Part shown: piece after piece, positions 1 through 8,016 of the stretch
Numbering within the stretch: position 1 is the stretch's first letter
Layout of the letters: every line of letters begins with the position of its first letter
NCBI RefSeq assembly: GCF_039830145.1
Contig: NZ_CP156082.1
Coordinates: forward strand, 1,630,001-1,694,000
Source of the DNA: Croceibacterium sp. TMG7-5b_MA50
Lineage (GTDB): Bacteria > Pseudomonadota > Alphaproteobacteria > Sphingomonadales > Sphingomonadaceae
Length of the DNA stretch: 64,000 bases
Direction: 5' to 3'
Notes under the pieces: model-generated
Told to the model about the DNA's origin: nothing
Seen by the model: only the letters and a program-made list of their open reading frames with translations
The model's database searches: none
Made by a program: the position numbers and the translations under genes

Positions 1-575
1 CCCTGGACCCGGCTGACCAGCGCGGGCACCAGCCCCTTCTGCCGGTAAAGATCCGCGAGAGGGCCTTGCTGCACGATCGAATAGCCGAGCCCGCCGGTAT
101 GCGTCAGCAGGTGGCGCATGGTCAGCTGGCGGGTCGCAGGCTCCAGATTGTCGGGCGTGACCGCGCCGTCAGGCTGCTTCTGCACCTGCATCTGCGTAAA
201 CGCGGGCAGCACGTCGGCGACCGGCTGGTCCAGCGCGATGCGTCCATCGTCCAGCAGCATGGCCGCGGCCATGCCGGTGACGGGCTTGGTCATGGAATAG
301 ATGCGATACAGGCTGTCGGACGCCACCGGCACGCGGCTGGTGAAACTCAGCGTACCCCGCTCGATCATCTGCGGTGGCTGCTGGCCCTGTCCAATGGCGA
401 TGATCATGTTGGCGACCTTGCGCTGCGTCACGTAGCGTTCGGCAAGCGCCGCCAGAGCGGGCCATTCCTGCGCCTCCTGCGCCAGCAGTGCGACCGGCGC
501 GGTGCCCAGCAGCGCCAGCGCGCCAATCCCTGCGCCGCGCACCAGCAAGGCCCGGCGATCGATCGATCCGTTCAT
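1..575 (-). CDS. Secreted serine hydrolase, class C beta-lactamase/esterase fold (3' end outside window)
   Basis: The N-terminal 191 codons of a beta-lactamase-family serine hydrolase; the 3' part lies beyond base 1. The ATG at 575 is followed by a twin-arginine-like export signal (RRALLVRG, then a hydrophobic stretch ending ALLAQ near residue 32), so the protein is probably periplasmic or exported folded. The nucleophile motif SxxK is present as SMTK at residues 94-97, in the context RIYSMTKPVTG typical of esterases and class C-like enzymes. HLLTHTGGLGYS at about 155-166 matches the next conserved block. The family includes esterases, D-aminopeptidases and true beta-lactamases; the missing C-terminal half, with the third motif, prevents a substrate call. 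The gene faces away from the small gene at 670, with 94 bp between them. Confidence 0.85.
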   Translation of the reverse strand, partial: MNGSIDRRALLVRGAGIGALALLGTAPVALLAQEAQEWPALAALAERYVTQRKVANMIIAIGQGQQPPQMIERGTLSFTSRVPVASDSLYRIYSMTKPVTGMAAAMLLDDGRIALDQPVADVLPAFTQMQVQKQPDGAVTPDNLEPATRQLTMRHLLTHTGGLGYSIVQQGPLADLYRQKGLVPALVSRVQ

Positions 576-669
576 CGGCAGCATCCTTCAGGTCCTTCGC
601 GAAAGCGTAGCACCGGCGGCATGCCCGGCAAGCTTGCGCAACCGATGTGTCTTGCCTACATAACACACC

Positions 670-888
670 ATGAACGTCCTCGCTTTCCTGATCGGCCTGT
701 TCGCTTTCGCGCTGGCGATCCCGTCAACCATCCCCTTCCTCGGCTGGGGCAACTGGTTCGTGCTGCCCATCGCGCTGACCGGCGCGGTCGTTGGAGCGCT
801 GTCGTCGAGGAACGGCGGACGCAATTTCTGCCTGATCGTGTTCGTGCTGGCGACCATCCGCCTGATGCTGGGCGGCGGCATCTTCTAG
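670..888 (+). CDS. Small two- to three-helix membrane protein, conserved-hypothetical type
   Basis: A 72-residue hydrophobic protein. Residues 1-22 and 27-45 are membrane-spanning length, and a third hydrophobic stretch (FCLIVFVLATIRLMLGGGIF) closes the protein. A polar SSRNGGRN turn separates the last two. I do not know its function, but the composition looks like a genuine inner-membrane protein rather than an antisense shadow. Its last 165 bases lie antisense to the 3' end of mutY. No clear Shine-Dalgarno sequence precedes the ATG, so translation may be leaderless. Its reading frame is the better explanation for the coding signal in the shared segment. Confidence 0.7.
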   Translation: MNVLAFLIGLFAFALAIPSTIPFLGWGNWFVLPIALTGAVVGALSSRNGGRNFCLIVFVLATIRLMLGGGIF

Positions 889-1896
889 GCCGAGCAGCGC
901 CGCCTTGCGGAACAGGGTCGGCAGGCCGGCCCCCTCCACCTCGGCCAGCGGCACCCACTCGCCTGCGGGCTGCGCGGTACCGATCGCCAGCGCGCGGACG
1001 GACAGGTCGAGATCGAAATGGGTGAAGCCGTGGCGCACCACGCCCAGCCTGCGCCACGCGCCCGGCACCGGCGGCAGGCCTGACCCGTCCGCCCGCGCGC
1101 TCCATCCATCATCCGGCAGTGCGCGCATCCCGCCCAGCATGCCCGTGCCGGCTCGCTGCACCAGCAGCACCCGGCCGTCGCGTTCGATCCACCAGGCGAT
1201 ACCGCTGCGCTGCGGCTTGACCTTCTTCGGCGCCCTGACCGGCAGCTCCTCCTGCCGCCCCGCGGCGCGCGCCAGGCATGCGTCGGCGAGCGGGCAGAGC
1301 AGGCAGCGCGGGTTCCGCGGCAGGCAGATCGTGGCACCCAGATCCATCATGCCTTGCGCGAAATCGCCAGCGCGCCGGTCCGGGGTCATCCGGTCGGTCG
1401 CCGCGCGGATCGCCGGCCGCGCCTGCGGCAATGGGGTGTCGATGATTTGCAGTCGGCTGACGACCCGCTCCACATTGGCGTCGACCACCACGGCCCGACG
1501 GCCAAAGACGATCGCCGCGATGGCGGCGGCGGTGTAGTCACCGATGCCGGGCAGTTCGCGCAGGCCCGTCTCCGTATCCGGGAAGCCGCCGCGCGCCGCC
1601 ACGACCTTGGCACAGGCGTGCAGGTTGCGGGCGCGCGAGTAATAGCCCAGCCCGGCCCACTCCGCCATCACCGCCTCCGCCGGGGCGGTGGCGAGCGCGG
1701 CGACGTCGGGCCAGCGGTTCGTGAAGCGTTCGAAAAAGGGGCGCACCGCCGCCACGGTGGTCTGCTGCAGCATGACTTCCGACAGCCAGACGCGGTACGG
1801 ATCGACCTTCCCGGCCGACCCGGGCGGCACGCGCCAGGGCAGCGTGCGGGCGTGGCTATCATACCAGCGGAGCAATGCGGCGGCCCTATCATCCAT
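724..1896 (-). CDS. mutY: A/G-specific adenine DNA glycosylase MutY
   Basis: MutY removes adenine mispaired with guanine or 8-oxoguanine in base-excision repair. The glycosylase core shows the catalytic Glu40 in SEVMLQQTTV, the helix-hairpin-helix LPGIGDYTAAAI (about 115-126) and the catalytic Asp139 in VVDANVERV. The iron-sulfur ligands are Cys191, 198, 201 and 207 with the usual C-X6-C-X2-C-X5-C spacing. A NUDIX-like 8-oxoG recognition domain follows at about 230-335. The conserved end of the family, around LFRKAALLGL, falls near residue 335. The frame then runs on for about 54 polar, Gln/Arg-rich residues that lie exactly antisense to the small membrane gene. The start is divergent from the DUF721 gene, with only 14 bp between the two start codons, so promoters must lie inside coding sequence or the messages are leaderless. 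Confidence 0.95.
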   Translation of the reverse strand: MDDRAAALLRWYDSHARTLPWRVPPGSAGKVDPYRVWLSEVMLQQTTVAAVRPFFERFTNRWPDVAALATAPAEAVMAEWAGLGYYSRARNLHACAKVVAARGGFPDTETGLRELPGIGDYTAAAIAAIVFGRRAVVVDANVERVVSRLQIIDTPLPQARPAIRAATDRMTPDRRAGDFAQGMMDLGATICLPRNPRCLLCPLADACLARAAGRQEELPVRAPKKVKPQRSGIAWWIERDGRVLLVQRAGTGMLGGMRALPDDGWSARADGSGLPPVPGAWRRLGVVRHGFTHFDLDLSVRALAIGTAQPAGEWVPLAEVEGAGLPTLFRKAALLGLEDAAAQHQADGRQHEHDQAEIASAVPRRQRSNDRAGQRDGQHEPVAPAEEGDG

Positions 1897-1910
1897 GCCG
1901 CGCCTATGGC

Positions 1911-2474
1911 ATGGCGACGGGCGTGACGGAACGCAAAGCCACCCCCCGCAAATCTTCTACCGGCAAGCAACCGGAACGCCCGCGCGGCGGCCCCGCGCGT
2001 GCCGTCGCCGACCTGGTGCCGCAGATCGGCCGCGCCGCGTTCCGCCGCTTCGGCTTCGTGCAGGCGAGCGTCGTCACTCGCTGGCCGGAGATCGTGGGCG
2101 AACGCCATGCGCGTGTCTGCCGCCCCGAATCGATCCGCTTCCCGGTTGGCGAAAAGAGCGAGGGCGTGCTGCAATTGGTAGTGGTGCCGGCGCATGCGCC
2201 GATCATCCAGCATCTGGTGCCCGAGATCGTGGAACGGGTGAACCGCTTCTTCGGCTATCGCGCGGTCGCCCGCGTGAAACTGCGGCAAGGTGCGATTCCT
2301 GCTTCCGCCACGCCGGCCGCGACGGGCCGTACCGCGCCCCCGTCGCTGAAGCCGATTCCGGCGGACATGGGCGATACCTTGCGCGACGTGGCCGATCCTG
2401 AATTGCGCACCGTGCTGGAAAGTCTCGCCCGCAGCCTGGGTGCGCAGGCCGAATCGAAGGGTACGGTGCGATGA
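1911..2474 (+). CDS. DUF721 protein, DciA-like helicase-loading factor
   Basis: A 187-residue protein with a DUF721 domain at about 25-115 (pattern AVADLVPQIGRAAFRRFGF ... RWPEIVG ... ARVCRPESIRFP). DUF721 proteins of the DciA group assist loading of the replicative helicase DnaB in bacteria without DnaC; that role here is inferred from family membership. A basic N-terminus and an unstructured Ala/Pro-rich tail flank the domain. The ATG at 1911 is preferred because upstream codons, including an ATG at 1875, run into mutY. The stop overlaps the next start (ATGA at 2471), so this gene is translationally coupled to the DsbA-like genes and probably to smc. Confidence 0.8.
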   Translation: MATGVTERKATPRKSSTGKQPERPRGGPARAVADLVPQIGRAAFRRFGFVQASVVTRWPEIVGERHARVCRPESIRFPVGEKSEGVLQLVVVPAHAPIIQHLVPEIVERVNRFFGYRAVARVKLRQGAIPASATPAATGRTAPPSLKPIPADMGDTLRDVADPELRTVLESLARSLGAQAESKGTVR

Positions 2475-3151
2475 CCCGCCGACTGGCGCTGGCCGCGCTG
2501 CTGCCTGCGGCGATGGCGATCGTGGCGGCGGCGGGCAACTGGCTGGCCACCGTCAGTCCGCAGGCAGGCGGTCACACCATCGGCAATCCGGCGGCGCCGG
2601 TCACGTTGACCGAATATGTCAGCTACACCTGCCCACATTGCGCCGCCTTCACCCGGGCGGCGGAAACGCCCCTCGCCGCCGGCTATGTCACGCCCGGCCG
2701 GCTGAAGGTGGAGGTACGCCACCTGCTGCGCGACCCTGTGGATCTGGCGGTGGCGCTGCTGGTCAATTGCGGGCCGGCGGCGAAGTACCCGCAGAACCAT
2801 GCCGCCTTCATGCTGGCGCAGCCGCAATGGCTGCCGCGTGCCACCGCTGCCAGTGCGGCGCAGCGGGCGCGGTGGACCAGCGGCGACAATGGGGCGCGCC
2901 GCCGGGCGATCGCCGGCGACGTCGGCCTGTATACCATTGCCGAGCGGCGCGGCTATTCACGCGTGGCGGCCGATCGGTGCCTGGCGGACGAGGCGGTCGC
3001 CACGCGCCTCGCCGCGCAATCGGAAGCAGGATGGAAGGTGCCCGGCGTCACCGGCACGCCCGCCTTCGCGCTGAACGGCACGGTGCTGGCCGGCACACAT
3101 GACTGGGCGCTACTGGAACCGCAGCTGCGCGCGCGCTATCGCGCGAATTGA
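2471..3151 (+). CDS. DsbA-family thioredoxin-fold protein, CPHC motif
   Basis: A 226-residue exported protein. Residues 1-22 are a signal peptide or anchor, and the DsbA-type active site CPHC is at 54-57, after TLTEYVSYT. The cis-proline loop is GVTGTPAFALNG near residue 195. DsbA-like enzymes introduce or isomerise disulfides in envelope proteins. A CPHC dithiol is the classic oxidase type, so periplasmic thiol oxidation is the likely role. It overlaps the DUF721 gene by 4 bp and is followed after 28 bp by a second, related copy, which suggests an old duplication. No DsbB partner is visible in the window. Confidence 0.85.
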   Translation: MTRRLALAALLPAAMAIVAAAGNWLATVSPQAGGHTIGNPAAPVTLTEYVSYTCPHCAAFTRAAETPLAAGYVTPGRLKVEVRHLLRDPVDLAVALLVNCGPAAKYPQNHAAFMLAQPQWLPRATAASAAQRARWTSGDNGARRRAIAGDVGLYTIAERRGYSRVAADRCLADEAVATRLAAQSEAGWKVPGVTGTPAFALNGTVLAGTHDWALLEPQLRARYRAN

Positions 3152-3179
3152 TCTCCCTTACTCCGCCCAAGGATCTGCG

Positions 3180-3926
3180 ATGACGACCACCCGTACCCTG
3201 ACCATGCTGGCCCCGCTCGCCATGTTGCTGGCCGCCTGCGGCTCCAACACCGGTGACACGCCCGCCGCGCTGCCCAGCGGCGATGCGATCGCGGCGGTGC
3301 CCGCGCCTACCGGGCAGAGCTGGACGGAGACGGCGACCGCCACGCCCGAAGGCGGCTTCATGGTCGGCAATCCGAACGCGCCGCTGAAGCTGGTCGAGTT
3401 CGCCAGCCACACCTGCTCGCATTGCGCGGATTTCGCGGCGGAGGCAGCCGCTCCGATGGAGGAATACATCGCCAGCGGCCGCGTCAGTTACGAGATCCGC
3501 AACCAGATCCATGACGGCCTCGACCTCACCATCGCGGTGCTGGCACGCTGCGGCGGCGACCCGGCAAGCTTCCACCCGCTGGCGAATCAGGCGTGGGGCA
3601 ACTTCGCCGAGATCTTCGCCAACGCACAGGCGAACGAGGCGGCAGTGACCGCAGCGATGCAGTCCACTGGCCCCGACCGGCTGCAGCGGGTGGCGGAAAG
3701 CGCCGGCCTGCTGGACTTCTTCGCCGCGCGCGGCATCGCCCGGGATCAGGCGGTGCAGTGCCTCGCCAACGAGCAGTTGGTGCAGCAGATCGTCCAGAAC
3801 TCCCAGGAACAGTCGGATCGGCTGGGCGTGACCGGCACGCCGACCTTCTTCCTGAACGGCGCGCGGGTCGATGGCACCATGTGGGAAGGCGTCAACGCCG
3901 CCCTGCAGCGCGCGGGCGCCCGCTGA
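3180..3926 (+). CDS. DsbA-family lipoprotein, CSHC motif
   Basis: A 248-residue paralogue of the preceding gene. The ATG at 3180 starts a lipoprotein signal with lipobox LLAAC (Cys20), so the protein is probably anchored to a membrane and faces the periplasm. A Pro/Ala-rich linker leads to the thioredoxin fold with active site CSHC at 79-82 and cis-Pro loop GVTGTPTFFLNG near 226. The Ser-His dipeptide differs from the CPHC of the neighbour, which should shift redox potential. An in-frame upstream start at 3099 lies inside the previous gene and is not favoured. It ends 7 bp before smc, so the set is probably one transcript. Substrates are unknown. Confidence 0.85.
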   Translation: MTTTRTLTMLAPLAMLLAACGSNTGDTPAALPSGDAIAAVPAPTGQSWTETATATPEGGFMVGNPNAPLKLVEFASHTCSHCADFAAEAAAPMEEYIASGRVSYEIRNQIHDGLDLTIAVLARCGGDPASFHPLANQAWGNFAEIFANAQANEAAVTAAMQSTGPDRLQRVAESAGLLDFFAARGIARDQAVQCLANEQLVQQIVQNSQEQSDRLGVTGTPTFFLNGARVDGTMWEGVNAALQRAGAR

Positions 3927-3933
3927 CGCAGCC

Positions 3934-6900
3934 ATGCTGATCCGCCGGCTGAAGCTCAGCGGGTTCAAGAGCTTCGTCGAGCCGGCGGAGCTGGTGATCG
4001 AGCCGGGGCTGACGGGTGTCGTCGGCCCCAATGGCTGCGGCAAGTCCAACCTGCTGGAAGCGATCCGCTGGGTCATGGGCGAGAACTCGCCCAAATCCAT
4101 GCGTAGCGGCGGCATGGAGGACGTGATCTTCGCGGGCACCGCGCAGCGCCCGCCTCGCGATTTCGCGGAGGTGGTGCTGCAGGCACAGGCCACCGATGGC
4201 GAACCGCTGGAGGTGACGCGCCGGATCGAGCGCGGCGCGGGCAGCGCCTACCGCGTCAACGGCCGCGACGTACGGGCGAAGGACGTGGCGCTGGTCTTCG
4301 CCGATGCGGCGACCGGCGCGCATTCGCCCGCCCTTGTCAGCCAGGGGCGGATCGCGGCGATCATCGCCGCCAAGCCCGCCGAACGGCGCATGATGCTGGA
4401 GGAGGCGGCGGGGATCGCCGGCCTGCATGTCCGTCGCCGCGACGCGGAGAACCGGTTGCGGCAGACCGAGACCAACCTGGCCCGGCTGCAGGACCTGCTC
4501 GCCGGGCTCGATACTCGCATCGGGGCGCTGCGCCGGCAGGCGCGACAGGCGGAGCGTTACCGCACCCTGAGCGAGGCGATCCGGGTGGCCGAGGCGCGGC
4601 TGCTGTTCGCCCGCTGGCGCGATGCGTCCGCCGCGGCGGACGGCGCGCGCAGGGAGGCCGCCGCGGCCGAGATCGCCGCGACGGAGGCTCAGCAGGCGCT
4701 GAACGCGGCACAAGTGCTACAGCGCAAGCATGCCGAGCAACTCGCCACCGCGCGGGAGGAGGTCGCGGACCGGCGCGACGATGCCGGAGCGCACGGCCAC
4801 CGCATGGCCGCGCTCGCCAGCCAGCTGGAAGCGGCGGAGCAGCGGGTGGCCGATCTCGATCGACAGCATGCCCGACTGGAGGAGGATCGCGGCGATGCCG
4901 ACCGACTGACCCGCGATGCCGCCGCGGCGCTGACCCGGCTGGAGGCGGACCTCGCCACCGCGCAGGAGCTGCTGGCCGCGCAGGAAGCGGACCGCCCGGC
5001 CATCGCACGCGCGGTCGAGCAGGCGGAAGCCGCGGCCCGCACCGCCGAACTGGCGCAGGCGCAGGCGCTGGCCGATCACGCCGGAGTCGAGGCCGAGTGG
5101 CGCGTGGCGGAAGCTGCGCTGGCGCAAGCGCGCGCGCGGCTAGACCGGCTGGACGGAGAAGCGCAGCGGCTCGCGTCGCACCGCGCGGCCTTGCCGTCGG
5201 AGGCGGACGAGGCAGCGGCGCTGGCCGCGGCGCTCCACGCCGTGGCACAGGCTGCCGACCTGCTGGCGGAGCGACGGCAGATCCTGTCGGACATGCAGAC
5301 GCGCAAGGACACGCTGCGCCAGCAGGGCGATGCCGCCGCTGCCGCGCTGTCCGCCGCCCGCGCCGATCTCGCCGGGGTTGAGCGGGAGTGGCAGGCGCTG
5401 CAGCGCGACCGGGAGGCGCGGGCGAAGCAGGCGGCGAAGGCTGCCGGTGGCCGGGCCACCGCGCTGGACCGGGTGCGCGCGGCACCCGGCTACGAACGGG
5501 CGCTGGCCGCCGTGCTGGGGCGCGATGCGCGTGCCTTGCTGGGTGCGGCGGATGCGGGCGAAGGGCGTTTCTGGACCGGTGCGGAGGCGCCGCCGCAACT
5601 TGCCGGTAGCCTGTTGGCGCATGTGCCGGACGCACCGGCGGAACTCGCGGCGCGGCTGGCGCTGGTGCATGTCACGGATGATGATGACGGGCGCACGCTG
5701 CGGCCCGGCGAATGGCTGGTGACGCTGGCGGGCACTCTGCGTCGATGGGATGGCTTCATCGCCCGCGGCGAAGGCGCGGCGGAGGCGGCAAGGCTGGAGG
5801 CGGAGAACCGCTGGGCGGAACTCGACGCCGCATTGCCTCCGTTGCGGGCAGCCGCCGACCGGGCCGAGGCCGAGCAGCGCCGGACGGCGGAGGAGTTGTC
5901 CGGGTTGCAGCGGACGTTGATCGGCGCCGAACGCGCCGTTGGCGAAGCGGCGGAAGCGGAACGAACGGCATTACGCCGGCGCGACCAGGCGGAGGCGGCG
6001 CGCGAACGGTCCGCCGGGCGCCTTGCCGAGCTGGCGCGTGCGGATGAGGAACTGGCCGGGCAGCGCGAGCAGGCCGGGCGCGAGCTCTCCACCGTCGAAG
6101 CGACAAGGGCCGCCCTGCCCGATCCCGCAACCGGGCGTGCCGCATTGGATGCCGCACGCAGCCGCTATGATGCGGCGCGTTCCGGACTACAGACCGCCAG
6201 CGCCGCCCTCGCCGCACATGACCAGGGCCTCGCCATCCGGCGGGAGCGGGTCGCGGCGGGGCGCGCCGACATACGCGGGTGGCAGGCACGCGCGGGCGAT
6301 GCGGCCAAGCGGCTGGCGGGCATGGATCGGCGCTTTGCCGAGATCGCGGAGGAGCGGTCGGTGATCGCCGCCAAGCCTCCCGCGCTGGCGCGCGAAATCG
6401 CCGCGGGAGAGGAGGTGCGCACCCGGCTGGCGACGGCCTTGGGCCAGGCGGAAGCCGCATTGGCACAGGCGACCCTTGCCGCCGCGGCAACAGACAAGGC
6501 GCTCACCACTGCGAACGACGCGCTGCTCGCCACGCGGGAGGCGCGCGCCGGTGCGGCGGCGCGGGCGGAAGGCGCGGACGCGCGCCGGGTGGAACTGGCG
6601 GCGAATGCCGGCGAGCGCTTCGGCTGCCCGCCGCCGCTGCTGACCGAACGCTTCGCCTTCGCGCCCGCCGATGTCGGCGCGGCGGAGGCGCAGGCATCGG
6701 AGCTGGACCGGCTGAGCGCGGAGCGGGAGCGGATCGGACCGGTCAACCTGGTGGCGGCGGACGAATTGGCAGCGGCGGAAGCCGAACAGGGGACCGGCGC
6801 GGCGGAGCAGGCCGAATTGCTGGAGGCGGTCAATCGCCTGCGCGGCTCTATCGGCAGCCTCAATCGCGAAGGGCGGGAGCGGCTGCGCGCCGCGTTCGAG

Positions 6901-7362
6901 CAGGTGGACGAGCATTTCCGCCGACTGTTCGCGCAATTGTTCCAGGGTGGGCAGGCCAACCTGGCGCTGATCGATGCCGACGACCCGCTGGAGGCGGGGC
7001 TGGAGATCTATGCCCAGCCACCCGGCAAGCGGCTGCAATCGCTGACGCTGCTGTCCGGCGGGGAACAGGCGCTGACCGCAGTTGCGCTGATCTTCGCACT
7101 GTTCCTGACCAATCCTGCGCCGATCTGCGTGCTGGACGAGGTCGATGCCCCGCTGGACGATGCAAATATCGACCGGTTCTGCGACCTGCTGGACGCGATG
7201 GTGCGCGAAACCGCGACCCGTTACCTGATCGTCACGCACAATGCCGTCACCATGAGCCGGATGCACCGGCTGTTCGGCGTGACCATGGTGGAACAGGGCG
7301 TCAGCCGCCTGGTCAGCGTCGACCTGGTCGCGGCAGGGGAATTGCTGCTGGCGGCGGAATAG
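3934..7362 (+). CDS. smc: Chromosome segregation protein SMC
   Basis: An SMC ATPase of 1142 residues, close to the usual bacterial length. It compacts and aligns sister chromosomes together with ScpA/ScpB, which are not in this window. The N-terminal Walker A is GPNGCGKSN at 31-39 and the Q-loop region follows MRSGGMEDVIFAGT. Two long Ala/Glu/Arg-rich coiled coils (about 165-500 and 650-950) flank a hinge near 505-620. The C-terminal head carries the signature LSGGEQALTAVAL near 1041 and the Walker B/D-loop ICVLDEVDAPLDD near 1064. ATG 3934 begins MLIRRLKLSGFKSF, the standard SMC start; in-frame codons before it lie inside the lipoprotein gene. Confidence 0.97.
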   Translation: MLIRRLKLSGFKSFVEPAELVIEPGLTGVVGPNGCGKSNLLEAIRWVMGENSPKSMRSGGMEDVIFAGTAQRPPRDFAEVVLQAQATDGEPLEVTRRIERGAGSAYRVNGRDVRAKDVALVFADAATGAHSPALVSQGRIAAIIAAKPAERRMMLEEAAGIAGLHVRRRDAENRLRQTETNLARLQDLLAGLDTRIGALRRQARQAERYRTLSEAIRVAEARLLFARWRDASAAADGARREAAAAEIAATEAQQALNAAQVLQRKHAEQLATAREEVADRRDDAGAHGHRMAALASQLEAAEQRVADLDRQHARLEEDRGDADRLTRDAAAALTRLEADLATAQELLAAQEADRPAIARAVEQAEAAARTAELAQAQALADHAGVEAEWRVAEAALAQARARLDRLDGEAQRLASHRAALPSEADEAAALAAALHAVAQAADLLAERRQILSDMQTRKDTLRQQGDAAAAALSAARADLAGVEREWQALQRDREARAKQAAKAAGGRATALDRVRAAPGYERALAAVLGRDARALLGAADAGEGRFWTGAEAPPQLAGSLLAHVPDAPAELAARLALVHVTDDDDGRTLRPGEWLVTLAGTLRRWDGFIARGEGAAEAARLEAENRWAELDAALPPLRAAADRAEAEQRRTAEELSGLQRTLIGAERAVGEAAEAERTALRRRDQAEAARERSAGRLAELARADEELAGQREQAGRELSTVEATRAALPDPATGRAALDAARSRYDAARSGLQTASAALAAHDQGLAIRRERVAAGRADIRGWQARAGDAAKRLAGMDRRFAEIAEERSVIAAKPPALAREIAAGEEVRTRLATALGQAEAALAQATLAAAATDKALTTANDALLATREARAGAAARAEGADARRVELAANAGERFGCPPPLLTERFAFAPADVGAAEAQASELDRLSAERERIGPVNLVAADELAAAEAEQGTGAAEQAELLEAVNRLRGSIGSLNREGRERLRAAFEQVDEHFRRLFAQLFQGGQANLALIDADDPLEAGLEIYAQPPGKRLQSLTLLSGGEQALTAVALIFALFLTNPAPICVLDEVDAPLDDANIDRFCDLLDAMVRETATRYLIVTHNAVTMSRMHRLFGVTMVEQGVSRLVSVDLVAAGELLLAAE

Positions 7363-7368
7363 CCCACT

Positions 7369-7905
7369 TCAGATCAGGGCCACCAGCACACCGCCGATCG
7401 CAACCCAGGGCAACACGGCGGAGGCGCCGATGAACAGCAGGCGGCGGCGCAATGACCATTTCTCCTGCGCGCCGGTTTCGGCGTCCAGCATCCAATCGGG
7501 ATCGGCCACGTCGATCGTCGGCGTCGGTGCCGGCGGAGTATCGGGCAGCAGCGGCAGGCCGCGTTCCTCCGCCATCTGGCGGATCTCGCTGCGCAGGCGC
7601 GCGGCGCTGAGATCGGCGCGGGTCAGCGGTTCGGCAAAGGTGCAGCCCGCCAGCACGCCGCTGCGCCAGACCACTTCGGCACGCCTTGTGCCGCCATGCG
7701 GCAGCGCCACGTCCAGCAGGCCTGGCACCTCGCCTTCGTCGGTCAGCTGCGCCAGAAAGCCGGTGGCGGATAGGTTCTGGATGGCGGCGGGTATCACCCG
7801 CCCGCTGTCGCCGGCGGTCAGCGTGACACCCAGCCACAGGCCGGTGCGCGGTCTGGCGCGGCGATCGGCGTTTTCGCCAGCATGCAGATCGGGCAGGCTT
7901 GCCAT
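7369..7905 (-). CDS. PilZ-domain protein with C-terminal membrane anchor
   Basis: A 178-residue protein. Residues about 15-100 resemble a PilZ domain: a basic RRARPRTGLWLGVTL segment, then AIQNLSATGFLAQL corresponding to the D/NxSxxG motif that contacts cyclic di-GMP. The N-terminal RxxxR is only loosely met (RRARPR), so nucleotide binding is uncertain. The C-terminus has one transmembrane helix (LLFIGASAVLPWVAIGGVLVALI) preceded by basic residues, consistent with a tail-anchored protein. The ATG at 7905 has a GGAGAAG ribosome site and is preferred over a GTG at 7932. The gene converges on smc with 6 bp between stops. The partner process is unknown; the cellulose synthase at 14 kb also has a PilZ domain. 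Confidence 0.7.
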   Translation of the reverse strand: MASLPDLHAGENADRRARPRTGLWLGVTLTAGDSGRVIPAAIQNLSATGFLAQLTDEGEVPGLLDVALPHGGTRRAEVVWRSGVLAGCTFAEPLTRADLSAARLRSEIRQMAEERGLPLLPDTPPAPTPTIDVADPDWMLDAETGAQEKWSLRRRLLFIGASAVLPWVAIGGVLVALI

Positions 7906-8016
7906 GCGTCTTCTCCGGCTTCGCGGGCCCACTGGAGCGGACCGTCATAGCCAGAGGGACTAGCGCCTCGTCGGTAAAGAAATGGTGACGCGCACCCTAC
8001 GTGGCGCGGGCAGGCG

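Noticed and set aside
66-1025. A 319-codon plus-strand frame across the serine hydrolase and small membrane gene
   Set aside because: Antisense shadow of the hydrolase (SMTK motif) in its first half, and it reads the membrane gene in the wrong frame.
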